A stretch of 64,000 nt of DNA from Ruegeria meonggei. Its GTDB lineage: Bacteria; Pseudomonadota; Alphaproteobacteria; Rhodobacterales; Rhodobacteraceae. The notes under the pieces are model-generated. The model did no database searches, was not told the origin of the DNA, and saw only the letters and a program-made list of their open reading frames with translations. Numbering within the stretch: the stretch's first letter is position 1; each line of letters opens with the position of its first letter. Shown here in pieces: positions 1 through 9,162 of this stretch. Made by a program: the position numbers and the translations under genes. The stretch lies in assembly GCF_900172215.1 (NCBI RefSeq), contig NZ_FWFP01000003.1, positions 248,001-312,000 of the forward strand, read 5' to 3'.

Positions 1-550
1 CCAGATCAATAACGTCGCGCAGCAGAATGTCTTCTGAAAGCAATTCGTCATGCCAGATCGTGATCGCCTGGAATGTCAGCGGGCTTTCGCACAAGCCCAA
101 GATCATCGTGTTCCGACCCGCCTCGATCCGCTTTGCAATGGCAATCTCGCCTTCGCGGCTCAACAGCTCAACGCTGCCCATCTCGCGCAGATACATGCGG
201 ACGGGGTCATCCGTGCGGTCCAGCTTTTCGGTTGCCGCACCTGACAGCGCCACCTCACGGTTGCTGTCAGTCGTCACCAGTTCGGTCGAGCCTTTGTTCT
301 CTTCCTCTTCGGCCTCTTCATCTTCGATGATGTTGATGCCCATTTCGGACAGCATCGACATAACATCTTCGATTTGTTCCGAACTGACCTGATCAGGTGG
401 CAAAACCTGATTAAGCTGGTCGTAGGTGATGTAACCTTTCTCGCGGGCCTCGGCGATCATCTTCTTGACGTTGGCCTGACTCATGTCCAGCGAGATTTCC
501 TGTTCCTGCTCGTCGGATTTGCGGTCTTCGTTCGTATCCTTGGCGGCCAT
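1..550 (-). CDS. rpoD: RNA polymerase sigma factor RpoD, partial (C-terminal part beyond the window)
   Basis: Reading the minus strand from the ATG at 548-550 gives a protein starting MAAKDTNEDRKSDEQ. It has an acidic N-terminal section (region 1.1-like) and then DDPVRMYLREMGSVELLSRE, the conserved region 1.2 of primary sigma-70 factors. About 183 codons are present; the core-binding and promoter-binding regions 2-4 lie left of base 1. RpoD directs core RNA polymerase to housekeeping promoters. It lies directly downstream of dnaG on the same strand, the usual dnaG-rpoD arrangement. Start choice rests on the conserved N-terminus. Confidence 0.95.
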   Translation of the reverse strand, partial: MAAKDTNEDRKSDEQEQEISLDMSQANVKKMIAEAREKGYITYDQLNQVLPPDQVSSEQIEDVMSMLSEMGINIIEDEEAEEEENKGSTELVTTDSNREVALSGAATEKLDRTDDPVRMYLREMGSVELLSREGEIAIAKRIEAGRNTMILGLCESPLTFQAITIWHDELLSEDILLRDVIDL

Positions 551-572
551 TCAATGCTCCTGCAGGGATGGG

Positions 573-615
573 TGATTCGTATGAACCGAATCATTAGCGC
601 GTGAAAGTGATTCGG
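573..615 (-). promoter_or_regulatory. Inverted repeat plus third half-copy in the dnaG-rpoD gap
   Basis: The 114-bp gap upstream of rpoD contains TGATTCG (573-579), a 7-base loop, then CGAATCA (587-593). A further TGATTCGG lies at 608-615. The symmetry is exact over 7-bp arms. It could be an operator, an RNA hairpin in the dnaG-rpoD transcript, or part of an internal rpoD promoter. No clear -35/-10 pair was identified. Function is inferred only. Confidence 0.3.
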
Positions 616-664
616 CCACCCGTTTACCCGTTTTTCTTTTCCAGTGCCTTACGAAAACACCACT

Positions 665-2614
665 TTAGCGCTGTTTTCGTTCGAAATTGATACCTGACGT
701 GATTGCCTTGAACGCATCTTTCTCGTCGCGGTTGATTCGCGCGCCGTTGTCGGCAATGTCGAAAACAGCCCTGTCCTCGTTCTGGCTGCGGCTTGTGCGG
801 TTACGCTCTTCGGCGGCCTGGGCCAGCCGGTATGTCAGCGCCTCATCGGCCAGATCGGACAGTTCCTCTGCGGCTTCGGCAATCTCAGCATCCAATCCCC
901 GGAGCGCTTTGATCTTTGCGAGTTCTTCGGCCAGCGTCATCTCGGCCTTTTCAACGTCGCCTGGTTTGGACACACTAGGGATTACTGCGACATGGCGAAG
1001 GGCCAGCAGGTTTTCAAGGGCCTGCGGCCCCAAATTTTCGGCGATATGATCCTTCAGGCTGTCGGGGTCGTCTATGGCGTGGCGAAGAATGGCGTGGCGC
1101 AGCGATGCGTGATCGGGATCGCGGCACTCCATCTCCTCCAACTGGTGTTCGAACTGAACGACGACCTGCGGGTTCAGGGCGGCGATGGCCAAAATGGCAG
1201 CTTCACGCAGCTGAATCTCGGCATTCTCGGAAGAGGCCAGAAACGAGGCCCGAGCCCCGGGCGACGCCGGCTGCGGCTGAGGTTTCCACTTTCCGCGCGG
1301 TTGCCAGGACCGGTTTTGCTGTTGCCGCTGTGGGCGGAACAACTGCCAGCGCAGGTCTTTGATCTCTTGCCCGTAATGCGACCGGATCGACGGATCCCGG
1401 ATCAGCTTGATCTTGTCGCGCAGAGTTTTGTCCAGCGCCGCCTTACGCTCGGGGCTGTCAAATACTTTGCCCTCGGTTTCGCGCTGCCACAGCAGTTTGA
1501 CCATCGGAATAGCGCCATCCAGAACCGATTGCACAGCGCCTGCCCCTTCTGCCCTTAGCAGATCATCGGGGTCTTTCCCCTCGGGCATCAGGGCAAACCG
1601 TAGGGATTTCCCGGCCTCAAGCAACGGCAGCGCCAGATCGACCGCACGCATCGCCGCGCGCAGGCCCGCCGTGTCGCCGTCCAGTGCAATGATCGGCTCA
1701 TCCGAGATGCGCCACAGCAGTTGCAGCTGATGTTCGGTGATCGCAGTCCCCAATGGGGCGACAGACGCACCAAACCCGGCTTCGCCCAGCGCGATCACGT
1801 CCATATAGCCTTCGGCCACGATCAGCGGTTGCCCCTTACCCGCTGCCTGACGAGCAGGGCCGTGGTTATAAAGGCTGCGGCCCTTATCGAACAAATCGGT
1901 CTCGGGCGAATTCAGGTATTTCGCGTTGTCATTTGGGTCCATCGCCCGGCCACCAAAGGCGATACACCGGCCACGCGGGTCACGGATCGGGAACATGATC
2001 CGGTTGCGGAACGTGTCGTACGGCTTTTTGCCCTTGTTCGATGGTTTAGCCAGCCCTGCGCCCAGGATCAGATCCTCTGCCACGTTCTTGCCGCGCAGAT
2101 GATCCCACAGACCTTGCCAGCCTTCCGGCACAAAACCGATCTCCCACCGATCGAGCGCCTGGTCGTCCAACCCGCGGCGTTTCAAGTAATCGCGGGCCTC
2201 GGTCCCTGCCCCGGTCTTGAGTTGCAGGCGAAAGAACTGCACCGCCTGCTCCATCACCTCGGCCAGCTGCGACCGGTGATCCTGTTTTTCCTGCGCTTTG
2301 GGGTCCCGAGCGGGCATCGGCAGCCCGGCCTCGCGCGCCAGAATCTCAACCGCTTCGATGAAAGAGACATTTTCGGTCTCTTTCACAAAGCTGATCGCAT
2401 CACCTTTGGCCTGACATCCAAAGCAGTAATAGAACCCTTTTTGGTCATCCACATGGAACGAGGCCGTCTTTTCATGATGAAATGGGCACGGCGCCCACAT
2501 GTCGCCCTTGCCCTGGTTGGATTTGCGCGCATCCCACATGACTTTGCGCCCAACAACCTGAGACAGGCTGAGCCGGGTGCGCAATTCATCCAGAAATCCA
2601 GGGGGCAGTGACAT
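665..2614 (-). CDS. dnaG: DNA primase DnaG
   Basis: This 649-residue protein makes the RNA primers for chromosome replication. The N-terminal CHC2 zinc-binding domain is intact: C43, H46, C64 and C67 sit in CPFHHEK and YYCFGC. The catalytic core follows, with a TOPRIM domain seen as VAEGYMDVIALGEAGF and the downstream acidic IALDGDTAG. The C-terminal 200 residues (after about 430) are the variable helicase-interacting part, separated by a Q/P-rich linker. Length is normal for alphaproteobacterial DnaG. The start ATG at 2612-2614 precedes the conserved PPGFLDELRTRL. It lies upstream of rpoD in the same orientation. Confidence 0.97.
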   Translation of the reverse strand: MSLPPGFLDELRTRLSLSQVVGRKVMWDARKSNQGKGDMWAPCPFHHEKTASFHVDDQKGFYYCFGCQAKGDAISFVKETENVSFIEAVEILAREAGLPMPARDPKAQEKQDHRSQLAEVMEQAVQFFRLQLKTGAGTEARDYLKRRGLDDQALDRWEIGFVPEGWQGLWDHLRGKNVAEDLILGAGLAKPSNKGKKPYDTFRNRIMFPIRDPRGRCIAFGGRAMDPNDNAKYLNSPETDLFDKGRSLYNHGPARQAAGKGQPLIVAEGYMDVIALGEAGFGASVAPLGTAITEHQLQLLWRISDEPIIALDGDTAGLRAAMRAVDLALPLLEAGKSLRFALMPEGKDPDDLLRAEGAGAVQSVLDGAIPMVKLLWQRETEGKVFDSPERKAALDKTLRDKIKLIRDPSIRSHYGQEIKDLRWQLFRPQRQQQNRSWQPRGKWKPQPQPASPGARASFLASSENAEIQLREAAILAIAALNPQVVVQFEHQLEEMECRDPDHASLRHAILRHAIDDPDSLKDHIAENLGPQALENLLALRHVAVIPSVSKPGDVEKAEMTLAEELAKIKALRGLDAEIAEAAEELSDLADEALTYRLAQAAEERNRTSRSQNEDRAVFDIADNGARINRDEKDAFKAITSGINFERKQR

Positions 2615-2694
2615 GCATCAAACCTGACAGAAACGGAAACGCGCGCCAAGGGGATGACGCGCGTTTGTCCACAGAGAAATGAGGTCGCTGTGGA

Positions 2695-2991
2695 TTATTG
2701 CTGCAGGCAAAGCTCCAACCACGCGGCGCCCAGGTCTTTTTTGCGTACGTCGCGCATTTTTTGCTCATAGACCCAAGGGGTGATCAGCGGCACAGCTGCA
2801 TTATAGTTCTCTGGCCATGTGGGGGACGTGTCAGCAACGGCCTGCGGCACGTTGCGTTCCTTGACACGATCCAGTCGTGCTTTTTGAATCGCCGCAACGA
2901 CATCCGCCTGATGCTGGCAGCTTTGTTTTTTGGTTTCTTCGGCAGCCAGAGGTGTGGCCAAAACAATGGCCGCGATGGCGATACGCAACAT
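2695..2991 (-). CDS. Small exported protein of unknown function
   Basis: This 98-residue protein has a clear Sec signal peptide (MLRIAIAAIVLATPLAAEE, cleavage probably after the first AA). The mature part of about 80 residues contains two cysteines, one near the mature N-terminus and one near the C-terminus, that could form a disulfide. I do not recognise a family. It sits between glutamate dehydrogenase and dnaG on the same strand but is separated from both by more than 75 bp. Codon use and composition match the neighbours, so it is probably a real periplasmic protein. Confidence 0.7.
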   Translation of the reverse strand: MLRIAIAAIVLATPLAAEETKKQSCQHQADVVAAIQKARLDRVKERNVPQAVADTSPTWPENYNAAVPLITPWVYEQKMRDVRKKDLGAAWLELCLQQ

Positions 2992-3085
2992 GGGGGTCTC
3001 CCGGATTCGTTTCTGTCGCGGCAGCTTACCCAGATGACAACTGGCCTGCCATCTTACTTTTCATCGCATGGGATCAATTGGTACC

Positions 3086-3117
3086 GCGGGCAAGCAGGCC
3101 GTAACCTGCCTGCCCGC
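3086..3117 (-). terminator. Strong hairpin downstream of glutamate dehydrogenase
   Basis: A 13-bp stem (3086-3098 with 3105-3117) closes a 6-base loop just after the stop of the minus-strand dehydrogenase gene. The single A/C mismatch on the plus strand (3093/3110) becomes a G-U wobble in the minus-strand RNA, so the hairpin is fully paired in the transcript it would end. No U-tract follows, so termination efficiency is uncertain. Confidence 0.5.
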
Positions 3118-3128
3118 AAGGCCATGGG

Positions 3129-4559
3129 TTAAAGCCCCTTGGCGCGATAGCTTTTCGAGACCCGGTCGACGGCCACTATATAAGCTGCGGTTCGCAGGTC
3201 TTCGACATCATCCCGGCTGTGCCAAACCTCGCGCATTGCCTGATATGCAATACGCATGGTGTCATCGAGGCCAGAGCGCACCAGCTCAAGCTCGTCCGCA
3301 CCCCTAAGGTATTTAGCCTTGAAGTCCGGCGACATTGACCATGCATCCCCCAGGTAACGGTCCAGCCGCTCCAACTCGCTGACGATCAACTCGTGGCGCG
3401 CCTCTTCCTGACGGCGTTGCATACGGCCAAAGCGGATGTGGCTCAGGTTCTTGACCCACTCGAAGTAAGACACTGTCACGCCGCCCGCATTTGCATACAT
3501 GTCGGGAATGATTACAGTGCCCTTCTTGCGCAGGACCTCATCCGCACCTGCCGTGACAGGTCCGTTTGCCGCCTCGATGATCAAAGGTGCCTTGATCCGG
3601 TCCGCGTTGGTCAGATTGATGACACCCTCAAGCGCCGCCGGAACAAGAATTTCACATTCCTGCTCCATCACCGTAGCGCCTTCGGCCGTGTGAGTGGCGT
3701 CAGGATAGTCTTTGACGCCGCCATGTTTCACGATCCACTGGCGCACCGATTCAACGTCGATCCCGTCGGGATTGTACAATGCGCCATCCCATTCGATGAT
3801 TCCCACAATCCGCGATCCGTCTTCCTCGCTCAGGAATTTGGCCGCGTGGTATCCCACATTGCCCAGCCCCTGTACGATCACGCGCTTGCCATCCAGTTTT
3901 CCTGACAGACCCGCCTTTTTGACATCCTCGGGGTGCCGGAAAAACTCGCGCAGAGCGTATTGGATGCCCCGGCCAGTCGCTTCGACCCGTCCGGCGATGC
4001 CACCCGCATTCAGCGGCTTGCCGGTAACGCAGGCCCGCGCGTTGATATCCGTCGTGTTCATTCGCGCGTATTGGTCGGCCATCCAGGCCATCTCACGTTC
4101 GCCCGTGCCCATATCCGGGGCAGGTACGTTCTGAGACGGGTTGATCAGGTCACGCTTGGCCAGCTCATAAGCGAAACGACGGGTGATCTGTTCCAGCTCA
4201 TGCTCTTCATATTTGCGAGGATCAATACACAGCCCCCCTTTTGAGCCGCCAAAAGGTGTTTCGACCAGCGCGCATTTGTAAGTCATCAGCGCTGCCAGCG
4301 CCTCAACCTCGTCCTGGTTCACTGCAAGGGCATATCGAATACCCCCTTTGACCGGCTCCATATGCTCGGAATGAACGGATCGATATCCTGTGAATGTGTG
4401 GATCTCTCCACGTAGGCGAACGCCGAACCGCACCGTGTAGGTGGCGTTGCAGACCCGGATTTTTTCTTCCAGCCCCGGGGGCAGATCCATCAGAGACGCC
4501 GCTCTGTTGAACATGAGATCTACACTCTCGCGAAAGCTGGGTTCTTTTATGGCCGTCAT
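3129..4559 (-). CDS. Glu/Leu/Phe/Val family dehydrogenase (NAD(P)-dependent glutamate dehydrogenase)
   Basis: The 476-residue protein has the ELFV dehydrogenase fold, interconverting glutamate and 2-oxoglutarate plus ammonia. Visible motifs are KGGIRY (K71), the catalytic lysine region GGSKGG (K107), PAPDMGTG (about 147-154) and the Rossmann loop GLGNVG (231-236). Length is slightly above the usual 410-450 residues, with an extended C-terminus. The start ATG (4557-4559) precedes the conserved helix with FRESVDLMFNRAA. It is monocistronic: 137 bp separate it from the next minus-strand gene and a hairpin follows its stop. NAD versus NADP preference cannot be settled by eye. Confidence 0.9.
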   Translation of the reverse strand: MTAIKEPSFRESVDLMFNRAASLMDLPPGLEEKIRVCNATYTVRFGVRLRGEIHTFTGYRSVHSEHMEPVKGGIRYALAVNQDEVEALAALMTYKCALVETPFGGSKGGLCIDPRKYEEHELEQITRRFAYELAKRDLINPSQNVPAPDMGTGEREMAWMADQYARMNTTDINARACVTGKPLNAGGIAGRVEATGRGIQYALREFFRHPEDVKKAGLSGKLDGKRVIVQGLGNVGYHAAKFLSEEDGSRIVGIIEWDGALYNPDGIDVESVRQWIVKHGGVKDYPDATHTAEGATVMEQECEILVPAALEGVINLTNADRIKAPLIIEAANGPVTAGADEVLRKKGTVIIPDMYANAGGVTVSYFEWVKNLSHIRFGRMQRRQEEARHELIVSELERLDRYLGDAWSMSPDFKAKYLRGADELELVRSGLDDTMRIAYQAMREVWHSRDDVEDLRTAAYIVAVDRVSKSYRAKGL

Positions 4560-4886
4560 TTAATCCTCCGTGCCAGCGAACGACTTGCGTCCTGACGTTT
4601 TGTCGCACCCAATGAGTAAACGATCAATAATTATGCAGAAATAAAAGCGCAAAAGTCGCAGAAAACTTTCCGGCGGCAGCTGAGTCGCCATATTTCGGGC
4701 TTACCTTCGCTATTGTAGCGGAAACAGGGACAGACGGGTCAAAGACCGTAAAATTATCCTTCAAATACCAGCAAAGACACCGGAACCAGGGCTATATCGC
4801 CCAATTCCCGCCACGATTCGGCGTTAATTTCCTAGTGTTAACTTTTCCTTAGCAGTGTTGGATGTCTGCTCAGCGAGGTCACCAGG
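4560..4886. other. Divergent intergenic region between glutamate dehydrogenase and the Tad-like cluster
   Basis: This 327-bp stretch is more AT-rich than its surroundings and lies between two divergent transcription units, so it should hold both promoters. I see no convincing ORF, RNA gene or strong palindrome. A weak ribosome-binding match (GAGG at 4875-4878) lies 8 bases before the ATG at 4887. Confidence 0.5.
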
Positions 4887-6497
4887 ATGGTAAGGCGCGT
4901 ATTAAAGAACGGTACGAAGAAAATTAAAGACAGTGTATCCATGTCCCGACGGTTCACAAAGAGCGAAGACGGGAATTTTACGATATTCGTCTTAATGGGG
5001 TTCCTGGTAATCTTTGCCACGACCGGTATCGGCGTCGACATCATGAATTTCGAACGCGACAGGGCGAACCTCCAGTCCACACTGGACCGTGCTGTTCTTG
5101 CGGCAGCTGACCTTGATCAGAAACTGCCACCTCGCGACGTAGTGGAAGCCTATCTCGACAAGGCCGGGCTCAGCGACAAGCTGGACACGATTACCGTTCA
5201 GGAAAGACTGGGATCCAGGATTGTTTCGGCAACGGCCGTAGTTGTTGTCGATACTCACTTCATGAGCTTTGCCGGAGTTCCCGAGTTGACGGCCAATGCG
5301 GCAAGCACCGCGGAAGAGTCTATAGGCTTCATCGAAATTTCGATGGTTCTGGATATGTCCGGCTCAATGAGCCGCGCTTCGGCAACGCCTGGGGTTTCCA
5401 AGATTGCGACTTTGCGTGAAGCGGCGAAAGAATTTGTAACGGACATGCTGGATAAGACGGAAGAAGACACAATTTCGATTTCCATTATTCCATACGCAAC
5501 TCAGGTCAACGCTGGTGCAAACATTCTGGACAAGTTTGACAACGTTTCTTCCGAACACAATTATTCCCATTGCGTGAACTTCACTTCCAGCCAGTTCAAC
5601 AGCGCTGCGCTGAGCCCGTCGACCGTTCTGCAAAGAACCGGCCATTTTGACGTTTTCACAAATTCGGAAAACCCAATCTCGGCCCCTGTTTGTCCGGTAC
5701 GTTCAGGTAGTGAGATCACGGCATTGACCGACGATATTGATGATCTGCATGATCAAATCGACGCGTTGACGCCGAACGGAAACACGTCGATCGATATTGG
5801 TATGAAATGGGGTTCGGCAATGTTAGATCCTCAATTCCGCACCATTACCAGCGAATTGGCTACAGAAGGCATTGTTCCCAACAAATTCAACGACCGCCCT
5901 CTCTCGTATGAAGAGGACGTGCTGAAGGTGGTCATCGTGATGACCGATGGGCAGAATACTTCGCAGTACCGTCTTGAATCCGAGTATCGTGATGGCATGT
6001 CGAATGTTTGGTTCAACCCGGACTTTGTCCGCAACAATGGTAAGCAAGGCGAATATAGCGTACGCGTGTCCACCAATCCTGATCGCTTTTTCTGGACCCA
6101 GCAGAACCAGTATGCCAACCACGCTTACGGCGACAACGAGCCTGGTGAGGCAACCCGCCTTACTTATCCTCAACTGTACAACCGGGCATCCGTGTACTGG
6201 AATGCCGTCAACAACTACTATTTCGAAAGCAACTACGTTCAGAATTGGTATCGTGACGTGTACAGAAGCACAGGTTCCGGAACCAAGAACTCGCGCACCT
6301 CGAATATTTGCGGTGCAGCCAAAGACAAAGGCATGATCGTCTATGGTATCGCCTTTGAAGCCCCACAAAGCGGTCTGAACACAATCGTTGATTGCGCAAG
6401 CTCGATCAGCCATGTCTACGACGTCGACGGTGACGAACTTGAAGACGCTTTCGAATCCATCGCGTCCTCGATCAAAAAGCTGAGGTTGACGCAATGA
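4887..6497 (+). CDS. TadG-like pilus-assembly protein with von Willebrand A domain
   Basis: The 536-residue protein has a short basic N-terminus and one membrane segment (about 33-55), followed by FERDRANLQSTLDRAVLAAADL, the hallmark of the TadG/TadE N-terminal domain. A VWA domain follows with the metal-binding DxSxS motif as LDMSGSMS, and a later VVIVMTDGQN strand. Such proteins are anchored in the inner membrane and support assembly of Flp/Tad-type structures. The 4-bp overlap with the next gene indicates one operon. No tadA/B/C, cpa or flp gene is in the window. The start at 4887 is chosen for its Shine-Dalgarno match; an ATG at 4941 is an alternative. Confidence 0.8.
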   Translation: MVRRVLKNGTKKIKDSVSMSRRFTKSEDGNFTIFVLMGFLVIFATTGIGVDIMNFERDRANLQSTLDRAVLAAADLDQKLPPRDVVEAYLDKAGLSDKLDTITVQERLGSRIVSATAVVVVDTHFMSFAGVPELTANAASTAEESIGFIEISMVLDMSGSMSRASATPGVSKIATLREAAKEFVTDMLDKTEEDTISISIIPYATQVNAGANILDKFDNVSSEHNYSHCVNFTSSQFNSAALSPSTVLQRTGHFDVFTNSENPISAPVCPVRSGSEITALTDDIDDLHDQIDALTPNGNTSIDIGMKWGSAMLDPQFRTITSELATEGIVPNKFNDRPLSYEEDVLKVVIVMTDGQNTSQYRLESEYRDGMSNVWFNPDFVRNNGKQGEYSVRVSTNPDRFFWTQQNQYANHAYGDNEPGEATRLTYPQLYNRASVYWNAVNNYYFESNYVQNWYRDVYRSTGSGTKNSRTSNICGAAKDKGMIVYGIAFEAPQSGLNTIVDCASSISHVYDVDGDELEDAFESIASSIKKLRLTQ

Positions 6498-7024
6498 TCC
6501 GCAAACTCCTGGGTAAAGTGGTGCGTTTTAAGCGCAAGGAAAACGGCGCGGTGACCGTGGAGTTCGTGATCATTTTCCCGGTGTTCATGTTCTTTATCCT
6601 CAGCGCAATGGAATACTCACTGGTGACCATGCAGCAGGCGATGCTGGAGCATTCAGTGGACCGGACGGTGCGTGATATTCGCCTGGGTACGGGCGCTAAC
6701 CCCACTCATGATGAGATCAAAGCTTCGATCTGTGAAAAGGCGGCAGTGATCAGGGACTGCTCATCTAATCTACAACTGGAAATGATCATCCAAGACGCGT
6801 TTGTAGGTGTGAACCTGCCTGCCGAGGCTGACTGCACAGACAATTCCGAAGAAGTAAAACCGGTTCGTGAATTCAGCAATGGTGCATCAAACGAACTGAT
6901 GATCTTGCGCGCCTGTGCAAGAGTCGACCCCGTTTTTCCAACTTCGGCAATGGGGCGCGCTTTGGTTGATGAGACCGGTCAGATCGCACTAACTTCGACA
7001 ACTGCCTTCGTTCAGGAGCCATAA
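6494..7024 (+). CDS. TadE-like pseudopilin-family membrane protein (first)
   Basis: The 176-residue protein begins with a basic stretch, then ENGAVTVEFVIIFPVFMFFILSAMEY, the classic TadE prepilin-like motif with a Glu preceding a hydrophobic helix. The remaining ~130 residues form a periplasmic domain with four or more cysteines. It overlaps the stop of the VWA gene by 4 bp and is followed 3 bp later by a second TadE-like gene. TadE proteins are minor pseudopilins or surface components of Tad secretion. The role here is inferred from family and operon. Confidence 0.8.
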   Translation: MIRKLLGKVVRFKRKENGAVTVEFVIIFPVFMFFILSAMEYSLVTMQQAMLEHSVDRTVRDIRLGTGANPTHDEIKASICEKAAVIRDCSSNLQLEMIIQDAFVGVNLPAEADCTDNSEEVKPVREFSNGASNELMILRACARVDPVFPTSAMGRALVDETGQIALTSTTAFVQEP

Positions 7025-7027
7025 AAC

Positions 7028-7615
7028 ATGCGATTGTTTTCAAGAATCCGCCGGCGCTTGGGCTCGTTTTCGCGTAATGAACGCGGGATGATGACCGTGG
7101 ACGCTGTCATAATCTTTCCGATGTTGGTTTGGACCATAACCGGCGCCTTCACCTTTTTCGACGGATTTCGTCAAAGCGCCTCTAATCTAAAGGCCGCCTA
7201 CACTGTTGGTGACTTGATTTCGCGTGAAACACAACAGATTACAGATACTTACATCGAGTCATTGCATGAACTCATGCAGCGGATGGTGAGCAATAACAGC
7301 GAACTGAAATTGCGTGTAACGCTGGTTGTGTTTGATGAGGATGATGATCGCCACTACGTTCGGTGGTCGACACAGTGCGGATACGGTGCAATCTGGACCA
7401 ACGCCAACATTGGAAACATGCGCGACAATCTTCCGCCCATGCCCAATCAGGATACTTTGATTATTGTCGAGACATCAAACGATTACGAACCGGTGTTTGA
7501 AACGATCCTGAGTGATGGATGGGTTGCAAGAGACAAAGTCTTTACCAACTTCGTATTCACGCGGCCGCGTTTCACTAACGAAATTGCAGCAGACGTGTCC
7601 GTTACGTCCTGCTAG
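7028..7615 (+). CDS. TadE/TadG-like membrane protein (second)
   Basis: This 195-residue protein repeats the pattern of its upstream neighbour: basic N-terminus, then NERGMMTVDAVIIFPMLVWTITGAFTFFDGFRQ with a single membrane helix, and a soluble domain of ~150 residues. The position of the TadE glutamate is taken by aspartate (VDAVIIFP). It ends the three-gene operon. Its last 14 bases overlap the 3' end of the convergent gene on the minus strand. Function beyond the Tad-like fold is unknown. Confidence 0.75.
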   Translation: MRLFSRIRRRLGSFSRNERGMMTVDAVIIFPMLVWTITGAFTFFDGFRQSASNLKAAYTVGDLISRETQQITDTYIESLHELMQRMVSNNSELKLRVTLVVFDEDDDRHYVRWSTQCGYGAIWTNANIGNMRDNLPPMPNQDTLIIVETSNDYEPVFETILSDGWVARDKVFTNFVFTRPRFTNEIAADVSVTSC

Positions 7616-8072
7616 CAATCATTGCAGAGAGAATTTCTGACATAAACTTGTTTTCGGCGGCTGCCGTCATGCCGCCGATTCCAATTCGTCGCCCCAGTCG
7701 CCACCACAGGCCAGGCGCCCAGTGATACCTTGCGCTGCTGCGAGTCTTTACGAGAAATCCGTTCGACGGTTTGAACGCAAAGACGCCGCGATCCACGGTC
7801 TCAATATCTTCAACATTGGCGATAAGATGCCCTGCCCCGGTTCTGAGCTCGGTTTCGGTCAACTCAATCCACTCGTTGGTCGCGCTCCACATACGATACG
7901 CAAGCCAGAACGCAGCAGCCCCAACCACAAGCAGGAACAGCACCCATTGCGGTTCTGGCGGGTTGGCCAGTGCGACAAAGATCGACAGACCACCGACGAC
8001 ACTCAGCATGCCAACACCCAGCCAGCGTCTGGGGCCTGAGGCTTTGATAGTTGCCAGAACTTCCTGTTGCAT
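7602..8072 (-). CDS. Membrane protein with two N-terminal helices and a PH-like domain, unknown function
   Basis: The 156-residue protein has two hydrophobic segments (about 18-35 and 44-62) joined by a short loop. A soluble domain of ~90 residues follows with alternating strands (WIELTETELRTGAGHLIANVEDIETVD), reminiscent of bacterial PH-like or bPH domains. This is a pattern impression, not a firm assignment. The gene converges on the second TadE-like gene with a 14-bp overlap of 3' ends. It is separated from pirin by about 150 bp that should carry both divergent promoters. Confidence 0.7.
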   Translation of the reverse strand: MQQEVLATIKASGPRRWLGVGMLSVVGGLSIFVALANPPEPQWVLFLLVVGAAAFWLAYRMWSATNEWIELTETELRTGAGHLIANVEDIETVDRGVFAFKPSNGFLVKTRSSARYHWAPGLWWRLGRRIGIGGMTAAAENKFMSEILSAMIASRT

Positions 8073-8230
8073 GCGTATCCCCTGCTTTTTTCAACCGGGT
8101 TTAGCGGCTTTGCACCGGGAAAGACAGAGGCGAAAGTGACTGCGGGTTTTCGCACATTCCTCGTTCATTCCTGCGAATTGACGCATCCTGTGCACAGGTT
8201 ACATCTGACCCATTGCTGCAGGAGGCCACA

Positions 8231-9142
8231 ATGTCCCTAAGACCCACCCTGGAAACCCGGAAATCCGTTCCCACACGTGAAGGCGCAGGCGTTAAACTGC
8301 ATCGTGCCTTTGGGTTTCAGGACCCGTCCGAGTTGGACCCGTTTTTGCTGTTCGATGATTTCCGGAACGATCAACCGCAGGACTATCAGGCGGGATTTCC
8401 ATGGCACCCTCATCGCGGCATTGAAACGATCACGTATGTGCTGGCCGGAACGGTTGAGCATTCGGATTCGCTGGGCAATAGCGGGACGTTGGGTGCGGGG
8501 GATGTTCAGTGGATGACAGCCGGGTCCGGCATTCTGCATCAGGAGATGCCGAAGGGAAACCTGTCGGGTCAAATGCATGGGTTTCAATTGTGGGGCAATC
8601 TTCCGTCAGATCAGAAAATGACAGCGCCCCGATATCAGGATGTCCAAAGCAAAGAGATACCTGAGATCACCGACGACGACGGCACCACAGTGCGCGTGAT
8701 CGTGGGGCAGTTTTGGGGCAAGACTGGCCCCGTAGACGGTATTGCAGCTGACCCGCAATACCTGGACATCGAGGTTCCGGCTGGGGTTAAAAAGACCTTT
8801 CGGATCGACACCTACCGACGCGCCTTTGCCTATGTTTTCCAGGGACAAGCCGCCTTTGCAGATGCATCACAACCCGCTGGCGTTCTTCTTGAGAAGGAAG
8901 TGGCCGGGCAAGAGGTCAATATCCGCGACATGTCCGGCGACAGAACCCTTGTGCGCTTTGGCACAGGGGATGAGATCACCGTTCAAGCCGGCCCCGACGG
9001 GGTACGGTTCTTGCTGATCTCCGGCGCGCCAATTGATGAGCCGGTGGCGTGGCATGGCCCCATTGTCATGAATACAAGGGCCGAGCTTGAACAAGCCTTC
9101 AGCGAGCTGCGAAACGGTACGTTCATTCGCCCCGCACACTAG
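8231..9142 (+). CDS. Pirin family protein (cupin; putative quercetin 2,3-dioxygenase)
   Basis: The 303-residue product is a bicupin of the pirin family. The N-terminal cupin shows HPHRGIETITYVLAG and AGSGILHQEMP, which supply the metal-binding His/His/His/Glu set. A GGAGG ribosome-binding site at 8221-8225 fixes the start at the ATG at 8231, not the in-frame upstream codon at 8213. Pirins have been described as quercetinases and as redox-sensing regulators; which applies here is not visible. It converges with a TetR gene whose stop lies 20 bp away, so co-transcription is excluded. Confidence 0.9.
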   Translation: MSLRPTLETRKSVPTREGAGVKLHRAFGFQDPSELDPFLLFDDFRNDQPQDYQAGFPWHPHRGIETITYVLAGTVEHSDSLGNSGTLGAGDVQWMTAGSGILHQEMPKGNLSGQMHGFQLWGNLPSDQKMTAPRYQDVQSKEIPEITDDDGTTVRVIVGQFWGKTGPVDGIAADPQYLDIEVPAGVKKTFRIDTYRRAFAYVFQGQAAFADASQPAGVLLEKEVAGQEVNIRDMSGDRTLVRFGTGDEITVQAGPDGVRFLLISGAPIDEPVAWHGPIVMNTRAELEQAFSELRNGTFIRPAH

Positions 9143-9162
9143 GCACGTGCCGTACCACTGAA

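Noticed and set aside
5823..6494. 223-residue ORF opposite the VWA protein gene
   Set aside because: Antisense shadow of the VWA frame, which carries the MIDAS motif and membrane helix.
9142..9151. Palindrome GGCACGTGCC between pirin and TetR as a terminator
   Set aside because: It is a loop-less 10-bp palindrome with no T-run, so it would not form a standard terminator hairpin.
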